This document shows, piece after piece, positions 32,938 to 41,880 of a DNA stretch of 64,000 bases. The translations under genes and the position numbers were made by a program. Below the pieces are notes generated by a model, which saw only the letters and a program-made list of their open reading frames with translations, ran no database searches and was not told where the DNA came from. The stretch covers positions 2,862,001 to 2,926,000 of the forward strand of contig CP058931.1 of assembly GCA_024760505.1 (NCBI GenBank), written 5' to 3'. The stretch's first letter is position 1. Each line of letters begins with the position of its first letter. The DNA is from Nitrospira sp. GTDB lineage: Bacteria; Nitrospirota; Nitrospiria; Nitrospirales; UBA8639.

Positions 32938-35519
32938 GGAATGCCCTCAAGCCATTGAGGCCCTGAAATCCGTTGCGCCAATGAATGACTGAAAAAGGTA
33001 TGAGCCACCACATCGGAGAGTTGGTGTACATGTTGGTCCAGTTGTTTGAGGAGTCGTTCAAGATTGACTCGCACGCCGGTTTTGGTCGTGATTTGAGCAA
33101 GTTCCATCATGTCGGCCAGTCGAATATCCGTGCACCCGCGTATGGTAATCCGCTGTGCCGGGTTGATGGAAGCAGAGGCTTCCTCTCGAGGCAACGCGTT
33201 GATGTGTGACTCGATCGTCAACAACTGGAAAATAATTGAACGAGGGTTGGTATCATCGGCCAAAAGCAAATCCAAGACTGCAGCGAGTTTGGCTTCAGCC
33301 TTGTATCGGGTTCGGTAGGTAATGGAGGCGTCGGCTAATTCCAGAAGCAGATTGAGGGCGCCGGTTGTTTCCGGCGTGCCTCGTGATGCTAAATGACGGA
33401 TGAGTTTGGATAAGTGTCTCACGCGTTCCAGCCGCCGTCCCATTTCCAGAAAACGCCAGGCATAGCTGCGGGTCATATTTTCCATGACCATGCCGTTGAG
33501 CGCTGCCAGATGTTGAATCATCCGGCTCAACAGTCGAATCGCATCGTCGATGCTTTGTCCTTTTGTCTGTGCCCAATCCTTTGGCACGCTGGTGAGTTCC
33601 ATGAGAATATTCCAGGTGTCGAGGGACAACCGGTGGCGAACCAGTTCTGCGGTGCGTCGCACATTCTGAAGAATGGTTGCCAAGCCGTCCGGCGAATCCG
33701 GGTCGAATAAAATCGTTCGAAGTTCTGCCTCCACCGCGCTGGTTCCGCCTTCCACGGCCCGTTTGGCGCGACGGGGCGATAAATGTTTTTGCATCACGAG
33801 AAGTGAAACCAAGCGATGCAGGGTCTCAGGATCATCTCCGATTCCCGCCTCTCCGCTCATGCGTGACACCAGGCTTCGTAATAAACGGATCGCACCTTCA
33901 GCGCGTTCGGTGTAACGTCCCAGCCAGAAGAGATTGTCAGCGGTCCGGCTGGGTAGATCCCGTCCTCCCCGCCGAAGCTGAAGCGTATGATGGGGAAGCG
34001 TGACGGCTGCCGGAATATCAAGAGGACCGTTCGATTGGACCCAGGTGTCTTTACTGAAATCACCGGGTTCATGCCAGTGCGCGCGTGGATCCGATCGAAC
34101 CGACACGCGAGCGAGTCCACCCGGCATGACGGTATAGCCGTCCTTCGTGGCTGTCAGATAGATGCGGACGGTCATCGGGACCGGTGTGAGCTCATCGTGG
34201 GAAGTCCAAAAGGGAGTGGTGGATGGCGAAACGATTTCCCGTCCCACGTATTCATGCCCACGCCGGGCAATGGCTTGAGCCAGAGCTCCACGGTCCTGCT
34301 CGTTCAAGTCGGGCCCGAAGGAGGAGAGACGGTCGTGCGTGAGGCCCCGCTTGGGTGTCAGGACACGACGAATTAACAATCGGTTCATATTATCGAGCAC
34401 GTAGGCGCGCTCGTTGGCCTGTCCGCACCACCAGGTGGCGACACTGGGAATTTTAAGTCCTTCACCAAAAAAGAATTTGGATAATGTCGGCAGAAAGCTT
34501 AAAAGGACTTCGCTCTCGATCAATCCGCTTCCGAGCGCATTGGCTAATGTGACGTGTCCGGCTCGAATGGCTTGGAGTAACCCTGGGATACCCGTTGTGG
34601 ATTCGGTCATCAATTCGAGAGGGTCGCACAAGTCCGAATAAATCCGGCGTAAGACCAGATCAACGGGCTTAAGACCATCGACCGTTTTCAGGAACAGCCG
34701 CTCATCGCGTACGGTCATGTCAGACCCTTCGACGATCGGGTAGCCCAGATACCGAGCCAGATAGGCATGCTCAAAATACGCCATATTTTCCGGGCCCGGC
34801 GAGAGCACGACCGCCAGGGGATCTTCACGTTGGGAAAACTGGAGAAAACTCTCGCTGAAGGTCTGGAAAAAAGAAGAGAGTCGTTGGACCTGAGTTCGGG
34901 CAAACAGGTTGGGTAAAGACCGTGAGACAATAATGCGATTTTCGAGAGCAAAGCCGGCACCGGTGGGTGCTTCGGTGCGATCACGCAAGACCCACCATTT
35001 CCCGTCCGGCGCTCTCGCCACATCGAATGCCAGAAAATGTAAATAGGTGCCTCCTGCCACCCGGACGCCATGGCAGGGTTGCAAAAACTGGGGATTCCCG
35101 AACACCACAGCAGGGGGTAAGGTTCCGTTTTTCAGTAATTGTTGCGGGCCATACAAATCGCTCAAAATATGGTTGAGGAGACGGGCTCGTTGAATCAGGC
35201 CTGCTTCAAGATGTTGCCATTCCTCCTGGCTGATTAACAGTGGGAATAAGTCAAGCTGCCAGGGTCTGTCCCGTTGTCGTTCACTCTGACTGGCAAGATA
35301 GGTCATGCCGTCATCTTTCAACATTCGTGCGGCGGTTTCGCGAGCCAGACGGCGTTGGGTAGCGTCCAGGCTCTCGAATTGTTTCAGCAGATCTTGCCAA
35401 TGCGGACGAATAGAGCCGTCCGATGCCACGAGTTCATCAAAGGTATCCGGTTGAGGCGGGTACATCGTGGTGGGTTGGGAAAGGGAGTCCGCTGGTTCGG
35501 GAGAATGGAAGGACGCCAT
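32934..35519 (-). CDS. circularly permuted ATP-grasp fused to alpha-E domain
   Basis: An 861-residue fusion. Residues about 60-480 are a circularly permuted ATP-grasp (CP_ATPgrasp) with HFLAFDVARAPDGKWWVLRDRTEAPTGAGFALENRIIVSR, VVLSPGPENMAYFEHAYLARYLGYPIVEGSDM and ANALGSGLIES. Residues about 520-850 are an alpha-E (DUF403) helical domain beginning RTADNLFWLGRYTERAEGAIRLLR. ATP-grasp enzymes of this clade are predicted to be peptide-forming amidoligases and alpha-E their partner. Fusion of the two in one chain is known. It is flanked by two transglutaminase-like genes. A second, split ATP-grasp + alpha-E pair lies on the other strand at 39232-41685. Confidence 0.93.
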   Translation of the reverse strand: MASFHSPEPADSLSQPTTMYPPQPDTFDELVASDGSIRPHWQDLLKQFESLDATQRRLARETAARMLKDDGMTYLASQSERQRDRPWQLDLFPLLISQEEWQHLEAGLIQRARLLNHILSDLYGPQQLLKNGTLPPAVVFGNPQFLQPCHGVRVAGGTYLHFLAFDVARAPDGKWWVLRDRTEAPTGAGFALENRIIVSRSLPNLFARTQVQRLSSFFQTFSESFLQFSQREDPLAVVLSPGPENMAYFEHAYLARYLGYPIVEGSDMTVRDERLFLKTVDGLKPVDLVLRRIYSDLCDPLELMTESTTGIPGLLQAIRAGHVTLANALGSGLIESEVLLSFLPTLSKFFFGEGLKIPSVATWWCGQANERAYVLDNMNRLLIRRVLTPKRGLTHDRLSSFGPDLNEQDRGALAQAIARRGHEYVGREIVSPSTTPFWTSHDELTPVPMTVRIYLTATKDGYTVMPGGLARVSVRSDPRAHWHEPGDFSKDTWVQSNGPLDIPAAVTLPHHTLQLRRGGRDLPSRTADNLFWLGRYTERAEGAIRLLRSLVSRMSGEAGIGDDPETLHRLVSLLVMQKHLSPRRAKRAVEGGTSAVEAELRTILFDPDSPDGLATILQNVRRTAELVRHRLSLDTWNILMELTSVPKDWAQTKGQSIDDAIRLLSRMIQHLAALNGMVMENMTRSYAWRFLEMGRRLERVRHLSKLIRHLASRGTPETTGALNLLLELADASITYRTRYKAEAKLAAVLDLLLADDTNPRSIIFQLLTIESHINALPREEASASINPAQRITIRGCTDIRLADMMELAQITTKTGVRVNLERLLKQLDQHVHQLSDVVAHTFFSHSLAQRISGPQWLEGIP

Positions 35520-35600
35520 GGAATTTATCAGGGTGTTTTTCGTTGAGGGATGGTCAAAATTACCTTACCGTTTTCTGGATACACTGTCCACTGTATGTGA

Positions 35601-38600
35601 TTATGCCGGCCATCGGAGGTCAAGAGTGCAAGGAAATTCCGGGCGGGAGGTATCTGGTGGTTCGGCATAGGGTCCGGCGGTATGACCAAAGGAATGAAAC
35701 CTGGCCAACCGGCGGCTTTCGGCTTCATAGGCGTTGACGGGGAAATGTTCAAAATTACGTCCGCCCGGATGGGCCACATGATAGGTACACCCGGCAACCG
35801 CCCGCCCGGCCCATTGATCATAAATGTCAAAAGTTAGCGGGGCGTCAATTCCGATCTTCGGATGCAAGCAGTTTGGAGGCTGCCAGGCTCGGTATCGCAC
35901 GCCGCCGACTGCCTCTCCTTGTCGTCCGGTTGGTATCATGGGCACGCGTTTACCATTGCAGGCGATGATATAACGGTTTTCAGTTAAGCCGGACAATTTG
36001 ATCTGTAGACGTTCGACCGAGGAATCCACATATCGGACGGTGCCGCCAGGTGCCCCTTGCTCTCCCATGACATGCCAGGGTTCCAGAGCCTGTCGAACTT
36101 CCATGACCAGACTGCCATAGTTGATTGAACCGAAGTGAGGAAAACGGAACTCCAGGTGAGGTGCGAACCAGTCGTCTTGCAGTTCGTACCCGGCGCGATT
36201 CATTTCCTGGATGACTTCATGGAGATCCTGAGCGAGAAAGTGGGGGAGCATAAAACGATCATGGAGTTGGGTCCCCCATCGAACGAGACTTCCCTGGTCC
36301 GGAGTTTTCCAGAAACGCGCAACGAGGGCCAGGAGCAGAACCTGTTGAGCCAGACTCATGCGTTCGTGGGGTGGCATTTCGAAGGCCCGGAATTCTACCA
36401 GTCCGAGTCGACCGGTCGGGCCATCCGGGGAATAGAGTTTGTCGATACAAATTTCCGTGCGATGCGTATTCCCCGTGACATCAATGAGCAAATTTCGAAA
36501 GATCCGATCGACCAACCATGGCGGGGGTGGCGCCCCGACGTTGGGAGCGGGGACCTGGGCAAATCCCAGTTCCAGTTCGTACAAGGAATCATGACGGGCT
36601 TCATCGATGCGGGGAGCCTGACTGGTCGGGCCGATGAAGAGACCGGAAAACATATAGGAGAGGGAAGGATGCCGTTGCCAGTAAGCGATCATGCTGCGCA
36701 GGAGATCGGGCCGACGCAGAAAAGGACTGTCAGCAGGAGTGATGCCTCCCATGACGACATGATTGCCTCCCCCGGTTCCCGTGTGCCGTCCATCCAACAT
36801 GAACTTTTCGGTGCCTAATCGACAGAGCCTCGCTTCTTCATAGATGGCCGTGGTAATCGCGACCATGTCCGCCCAATTTTTCGCGGGGTGGATATTCACC
36901 TCGAGCACTCCAGGGTCGGGAGTGATTTTCAAGATGTTGATGCGAGGGTCATATGGGGGCGTGTAGCCTTCCAAGTGAATCGGCTGGTTCAATTCCGCAG
37001 CGGTGTCCTTAATGACGGCGACCAGATCAAGATAATCTTCCGCCGATTCCAGGGGCGGCATGAATACGCAGAGGTGCCCGTTTCGAGGTTCCACGGTGAG
37101 AGATGCGCGAACCACACCTCCTGCGCCGATCCCGCTCTTTTGTCCCATAATCACTTGAGCCGGTTCATGTTGCCCCTCTTCTCCCTGTAGTTTTTGCAGC
37201 CGGTGTTCCTGAAGGGAGGATTCCTGAATCGGATCGGGTAACGGTCCTCGGATGTCGAATGGATCGGTCGGAATAATATAGGGATAGTCTTTGGGATCAA
37301 TAACCGGTAATGATGGCAGGGGCAATCGAAAACCGATCGGCGAGTCACCCGGGACCAAAAACAGGTGTTGACTGCGTGTGGTCCACGCCGCGGTGACCCA
37401 GCGACGTGGTCCGTCCTTGGCATTCCAGCGTTGCAATGGCAGGACATAGCCTGCCGGTTTGCCCAGACCGCGTTCATACACCTTCGCGAGCCGGGCACGA
37501 GCCATGGGATCGTCCAGATTATTGGTGGCCGGTTCGAGATTTTCCGGCAGCTTTCGTTCCTGACCGATGAAATGCCAGGGATCTTCATAGACGGGTTGAA
37601 TGGTTTTGGTGCCCACCTCTACCCGTTTAGCGATTCCCTGAATGAAGTGGTTGGCATCATCGGCGGAAACGTTTGAGGCCTGATTTTCCTCGGCAAAGAA
37701 CTGGTCTTCCTGCCAGATCGGTTTTCCATCCTGCCGCCAATAGAGGCTAAAGGCCCAGCGGGGCAACGGTTCGCCGGGATACCACTTTCCTTGGCCAAAG
37801 TGCAGAAGTCCTCCAGGGGCGAAACGCTCCCGTAAGCGTTTGATGAGATTCGCTGCCAACGGTCGTTTCGTATCACCGACAGCCTCGGTATTCCATTCAG
37901 GAGCATCGGGATGATCGATGGAGATAAAGGTGGGTTCTCCTCCGATTGTGAGCCGGACATCGTTGGCTGCCAATTCCTGATCCAGTCGTTGTCCAAATTG
38001 ATCGATCGCCTGCCATTGTTCCTCTGTGTATGGCTTGGTGACCCGTGGCGTTTCAACAATACGGGTGACAGACATTTCATGAGAGAACGTTGTTTCACAA
38101 ATCTCCATCGCTCCACTAATCGGCGCAGCAGTCAGGGGGTGAGGTGTGCAGGCCAGCGGGATATGCCCTTCTCCAGCCAACAGGCCGGACGTGGCGTCCA
38201 AGCCCACCCACCCGGCCCCCGGCAGATAGGCCTCCACCCATGCGTGGAGGTCAGTAAAGTCCCGATCGGTACCAGACGGACCATCCAACGATTTCACGTC
38301 AGCGACAAGTTGAATCAAATAGCCGGAGACGAATCGACTGGCAATACCCAGGTGGCGAAGGATCTGCACGAGGAGCCAACCGGTGTCCCGGCACGATCCA
38401 CGTCCCAGTTCCAGCGTCTCATCAGGGGTTTGCACGCCGGGTTCCATGCGGACGACATAGTCGATTTGAGACTTCAGTTTCTGATTGAGACTCATTAAGA
38501 AAGGTACGGTAGGATCATCGTGTGGCGCGGTGAACTCTCGCAGCCATTCTTCCAGTCGCGGGCCTGGTGGTTCCTTGGCCAAATACGGCAGCAGGTCCTC

Positions 38601-38933
38601 TTTGACCAGGGGATCATAGTTGAAGGGAAGTGTCTCGGCGTCTGGCTCCAGAAAAAAATCAAAGGGGTTATAGATGACCATGTCGGCCACAAGGTCGATT
38701 TCCACATGAAATTCCTGAACCTTTTCCGGATAAATAATTCGTGCCAGATAGTTGCCGTGAGGATCCTGTTGCCAGTTCAGGAAATAACCGGTGGGCTCAA
38801 TCTTGAGTGCGTAACTCAGAATGGGAGTCCGGCTATGGGGAGCCGGCCGCAACCGGATGACGTGAGGTCCCATCTGAACGCGGCGATCGTAGCGATAATG
38901 CGTTTGGTGATTGAGTGCGACGTGGAGTGCCAT
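35601..38933 (-). CDS. large transglutaminase-like protein with DUF2126
   Basis: An 1110-residue protein. Residues 1-290 are a transglutaminase-like domain with Bact_transglu_N and triad C181 (GRGSCRDTGWLL), H230 (DLHAWVEAYLPG) and D246 (GWVGLDATSG). Residues about 305-1105 are the DUF2126 module (VRLTIGGEPTFISIDHPDAPEWNT..., HTGTGGGNHVVMGG, LVEFRAFEMPPHERMS), whose fold resembles glutamine-synthetase-like amidoligases (COOH-NH2 ligases). It is the first gene of the minus-strand operon. Combined ligase and transglutaminase activities suggest synthesis and processing of a peptide. The ATG lacks a strong ribosome site. Confidence 0.93.
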   Translation of the reverse strand: MALHVALNHQTHYRYDRRVQMGPHVIRLRPAPHSRTPILSYALKIEPTGYFLNWQQDPHGNYLARIIYPEKVQEFHVEIDLVADMVIYNPFDFFLEPDAETLPFNYDPLVKEDLLPYLAKEPPGPRLEEWLREFTAPHDDPTVPFLMSLNQKLKSQIDYVVRMEPGVQTPDETLELGRGSCRDTGWLLVQILRHLGIASRFVSGYLIQLVADVKSLDGPSGTDRDFTDLHAWVEAYLPGAGWVGLDATSGLLAGEGHIPLACTPHPLTAAPISGAMEICETTFSHEMSVTRIVETPRVTKPYTEEQWQAIDQFGQRLDQELAANDVRLTIGGEPTFISIDHPDAPEWNTEAVGDTKRPLAANLIKRLRERFAPGGLLHFGQGKWYPGEPLPRWAFSLYWRQDGKPIWQEDQFFAEENQASNVSADDANHFIQGIAKRVEVGTKTIQPVYEDPWHFIGQERKLPENLEPATNNLDDPMARARLAKVYERGLGKPAGYVLPLQRWNAKDGPRRWVTAAWTTRSQHLFLVPGDSPIGFRLPLPSLPVIDPKDYPYIIPTDPFDIRGPLPDPIQESSLQEHRLQKLQGEEGQHEPAQVIMGQKSGIGAGGVVRASLTVEPRNGHLCVFMPPLESAEDYLDLVAVIKDTAAELNQPIHLEGYTPPYDPRINILKITPDPGVLEVNIHPAKNWADMVAITTAIYEEARLCRLGTEKFMLDGRHTGTGGGNHVVMGGITPADSPFLRRPDLLRSMIAYWQRHPSLSYMFSGLFIGPTSQAPRIDEARHDSLYELELGFAQVPAPNVGAPPPPWLVDRIFRNLLIDVTGNTHRTEICIDKLYSPDGPTGRLGLVEFRAFEMPPHERMSLAQQVLLLALVARFWKTPDQGSLVRWGTQLHDRFMLPHFLAQDLHEVIQEMNRAGYELQDDWFAPHLEFRFPHFGSINYGSLVMEVRQALEPWHVMGEQGAPGGTVRYVDSSVERLQIKLSGLTENRYIIACNGKRVPMIPTGRQGEAVGGVRYRAWQPPNCLHPKIGIDAPLTFDIYDQWAGRAVAGCTYHVAHPGGRNFEHFPVNAYEAESRRLARFHSFGHTAGPYAEPPDTSRPEFPCTLDLRWPA

Positions 38934-39231
38934 GAAAAATCAATAGCCCATGGAATATTCTGTGTTGGTGAAAGAAAAGCGGAAAAATAAAATGACCATC
39001 ACCCCAAGACGGATGAACAAATCTTAGCACTCTCCTTCGTTCTTTGCACCATTCTCTTTCACCTGAACCATTCCCAAAAAGATCCAATCACCATGTCAGG
39101 TGAAGCCCTGCATGAGCCCTATTTTTTTTGTTGAAATTGCTATTGTGTCGGTTGCCTATGCTACACTCTACCGCGTAATTTTCGGCAAGATCGTCTTATT
39201 GTCCAGACACCACTGATCAAAGGATAGGGCT
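38934..39231. other. divergent promoter region between the two ATP-grasp operons
   Basis: 298 bp without a gene, between the minus-strand transglutaminase/ATP-grasp operon and the plus-strand ATP-grasp/alpha-E operon. Co-regulation from this shared region is likely. A TACACT (about 39160) could be a -10 for the plus operon. No copy of the 19-bp motif. Confidence 0.4.
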
Positions 39232-40692
39232 GTGAAATCGTTATTTGACCGCTATCAAATGAAGCCCGGATTCGATGAAATGTTCGAGTCGGCCGGCGTT
39301 CCACGCCGTCATTACCGGCGTCTCGTCGAACGGCTACGGAATTTTTCTTCGAAGGATCTGGAGTTAAAGCGGCGTCAGGCCGATCAGGCGTTTTTGCGGC
39401 AGGGGATTACCTTTACCGTCTATGGCGATCTCCAGCAAACGGAGAAGATTTTTCCATTTGATTTGATGCCGCGAATCATCCCGGATCTCGAATGGCGGGT
39501 TCTTGAAGAGGGGATTCGCCAGCGGGTCATGGCCCTGAATATGTTTTTAGTGGACTTGTATGGGGAGCAACGGATCCTTAACGATCACGTGGTGCCTCGT
39601 GAGCTCATAGAAAGTTCCGTGCATTTCCAGAAAAATTTAGTGGGCTTTTGTCCTCCCAAAGAGGTCTTCATCCATGTCTCGGGAGTTGATTTGATCCGGA
39701 ACCATGAAGGCCAATACTATGTCCTGGAGGATAATCTCCGGACACCATCAGGCGTGTCGTACGTTCTGGAAAACCGACTGGTCATGAAACAACTGTTTCC
39801 CAACTTGTTTGCCGACATGCAAGTCCGGCCTGTCGATCAATATCCGACGCAACTCCTGGAGAATCTCAAGTGGCTGGCTCCCCTGAGTAAAGAGAATCCG
39901 ACCGTCGTTCTTCTGACTCCCGGTGTGTTTAACTCCGCCTACTTTGAACATTGCTTTTTATCCTTACAAATGGGGATTCAAATGGTGGAAGGCCGGGATC
40001 TGGTGGTGGAATCGGATGATAAGGTCTATATGAAGACGACCCAGGGTCTCCAACAGGTGGATGTGATTTATCGCCGGGTGGATGATGCCTTTCTCGATCC
40101 TGAAGTGTTTCGCAAGGATTCCGTGTTAGGCGTTCCCGGCCTGGTCCGGGCCTATCGGGCAGGGAATGTGGGCCTGGCCAATGGTATCGGGAACGGGATC
40201 GCCGACGATAAAGCGGTCTATACCTTTGTGCCGAAAATGATCGACTACTATTTAAGCGAGAAACCCATTCTGCAAAATGTCCCCACCTATTTGTGCGGCA
40301 ATCCGGAAGATCGAAAGTACGTTTTGGAACACCTGGGATCGTTGGTTGTGAAAGCTGTGGCGGAATCCGGCGGATATGGGATGTTGATGGGACCCAGCTC
40401 GACCAAGGCCGAACAGGAGGAGTTTCGGAAGAAAATAGAGGCGGATCCGAGAAGTTACATTGCCCAGCCGGTGGTGACTCTCTCGCATCATCCGTGTGTC
40501 GTGGATGGAGAAGAGAATATGCGATTGGTCGGGCGGCATGTCGATCTTCGGCCCTTCGTGCTCTGGGGGGAGGAGATTTCCTTGTCGTTGGGAGGACTGA
40601 CTCGTGTCGCTTTAAAGGAAGGCTCCCTTGTCGTGAATTCTTCGCAAGGCGGGGGAAGCAAAGATACCTGGGTGCTCTATGGAGATGAATAG
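39232..40692 (+). CDS. circularly permuted ATP-grasp protein
   Basis: A 486-residue CP_ATPgrasp (formerly DUF404/DUF407). Motifs include IIPDLEWRVLEEGIRQRVMALNMFLVDLYG, DLIRNHEGQYYVLEDNLRTPSGVSYVLENR, VLLTPGVFNSAYFEHCFLS and SGGYGMLMGP (nucleotide-binding loop). It is predicted to activate a carboxylate with ATP and form an amide bond. Start GTG with AAAGGA upstream. The alpha-E gene follows after 3 bp, so they are coupled. It is paralogous to the ATP-grasp half of 32934-35519. Confidence 0.92.
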   Translation: MKSLFDRYQMKPGFDEMFESAGVPRRHYRRLVERLRNFSSKDLELKRRQADQAFLRQGITFTVYGDLQQTEKIFPFDLMPRIIPDLEWRVLEEGIRQRVMALNMFLVDLYGEQRILNDHVVPRELIESSVHFQKNLVGFCPPKEVFIHVSGVDLIRNHEGQYYVLEDNLRTPSGVSYVLENRLVMKQLFPNLFADMQVRPVDQYPTQLLENLKWLAPLSKENPTVVLLTPGVFNSAYFEHCFLSLQMGIQMVEGRDLVVESDDKVYMKTTQGLQQVDVIYRRVDDAFLDPEVFRKDSVLGVPGLVRAYRAGNVGLANGIGNGIADDKAVYTFVPKMIDYYLSEKPILQNVPTYLCGNPEDRKYVLEHLGSLVVKAVAESGGYGMLMGPSSTKAEQEEFRKKIEADPRSYIAQPVVTLSHHPCVVDGEENMRLVGRHVDLRPFVLWGEEISLSLGGLTRVALKEGSLVVNSSQGGGSKDTWVLYGDE

Positions 40693-40695
40693 GCC

Positions 40696-41685
40696 ATGTT
40701 AAGCCGAACGGCAGAATCGTTTTTCTGGATCGGGCGCTCGGTGGAGCGGGCCGAATATACGGCCAGGTTCGTGGATGTGCATTTTCATTTGCTGACGGAG
40801 ATTGCGACCCAGGAAGACCAGGCCAATATTTGGACTCGATATTTGGAAGACACCGGTGAATTGGAAGCCTATACCAAAATTTTTGGGGAAGTTCAGACCA
40901 GACCGGTTATTGAATTTGTCACGCTCTGCCGGGACAATCCGAATTCGCTGACGAATCTTATTGCGGCCGCCAGAAACAGCGCCCGCGGGATCCAGGATCA
41001 GTTATCCAGCGAAGTCTGGCATTTTATGAATGACTTTTATCTCAGCCTCAAGGGAAAGACCGAACTTGATCTGTGGTCGGATACCCACGATTTGCTCAGG
41101 TATGTGCGGAATACCTGCTATACGTTGGATGGGGTTGTGGGCAGCACGATGGTCCACGATGAGGGATGGAATTTCTACCGATTGGGACTGAATATTGAGC
41201 GGGGAGGACGGACCGCTCGACTCATTGATATTCCTGTCCTCAGTGATCCCACGACGGAACCCAGGAGAATTTCCGAATATCATCAGTGTTTAGCCGCGTT
41301 AAAATCGGCCAGCGCCTTCGAGGCCTATCGGAAATTTTACTCCACACAGTTGGTGCCGAAACGAATTGTTGAATTCCTCCTTTTTCATGATAAATTTCCT
41401 CGATCGGTCCGGTATACGACAGCGCAAATCAGTAAGGTCGTGGAACGGTTGGCAGGAAGTAGTCGAAGGGCTGAAACCCGTCAGGCGATCAGATTGAGTG
41501 GGGCCTTGGCGGCGGATCTGGAATTCGGCAGCTTGCAAGAGGTGTATTCCACAGGCTTGTCGCAATTCCTAACCCAGGTGCTTGAGCATTTCGACCAGCT
41601 TTCGAACCTGATCGCCCTGGCATTTTTCCGCACGAGTGGCTATTCCACCGCTTCTCAATCCCAAACTCAATCTCAAACCGTATAA
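40696..41685 (+). CDS. alpha-E (DUF403) protein
   Basis: A 329-residue all-helical alpha-E domain protein beginning MLSRTAESFFWIGRSVERAEYTARFVDVHFHLL, with YLSLKGKTELDLWSDTHDLLRYV and FYRLGLNIERGGRTARLIDI. Known only as the obligate partner of circularly permuted ATP-grasp proteins in predicted peptide-modification operons. Three bases separate it from the ATP-grasp stop. Confidence 0.92.
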   Translation: MLSRTAESFFWIGRSVERAEYTARFVDVHFHLLTEIATQEDQANIWTRYLEDTGELEAYTKIFGEVQTRPVIEFVTLCRDNPNSLTNLIAAARNSARGIQDQLSSEVWHFMNDFYLSLKGKTELDLWSDTHDLLRYVRNTCYTLDGVVGSTMVHDEGWNFYRLGLNIERGGRTARLIDIPVLSDPTTEPRRISEYHQCLAALKSASAFEAYRKFYSTQLVPKRIVEFLLFHDKFPRSVRYTTAQISKVVERLAGSSRRAETRQAIRLSGALAADLEFGSLQEVYSTGLSQFLTQVLEHFDQLSNLIALAFFRTSGYSTASQSQTQSQTV

Positions 41686-41880
41686 AAGCGGTTTCCCTTG
41701 GGGAGAGGACCTCGAATCTCCCTTGAGAATTCCAGATCGTCACTTCTGTTCTAATGTTGTAGTCCGGGTCGAACTGGGGTAAGCTTTCTCCGTTTCCTTG
41801 ACAAGGCCTTGCCACTCTCATAATTACGCGAAAAGCGAATCATTGGTATTCGTCTTGTTTTCGCAGAATCTCACCATACC

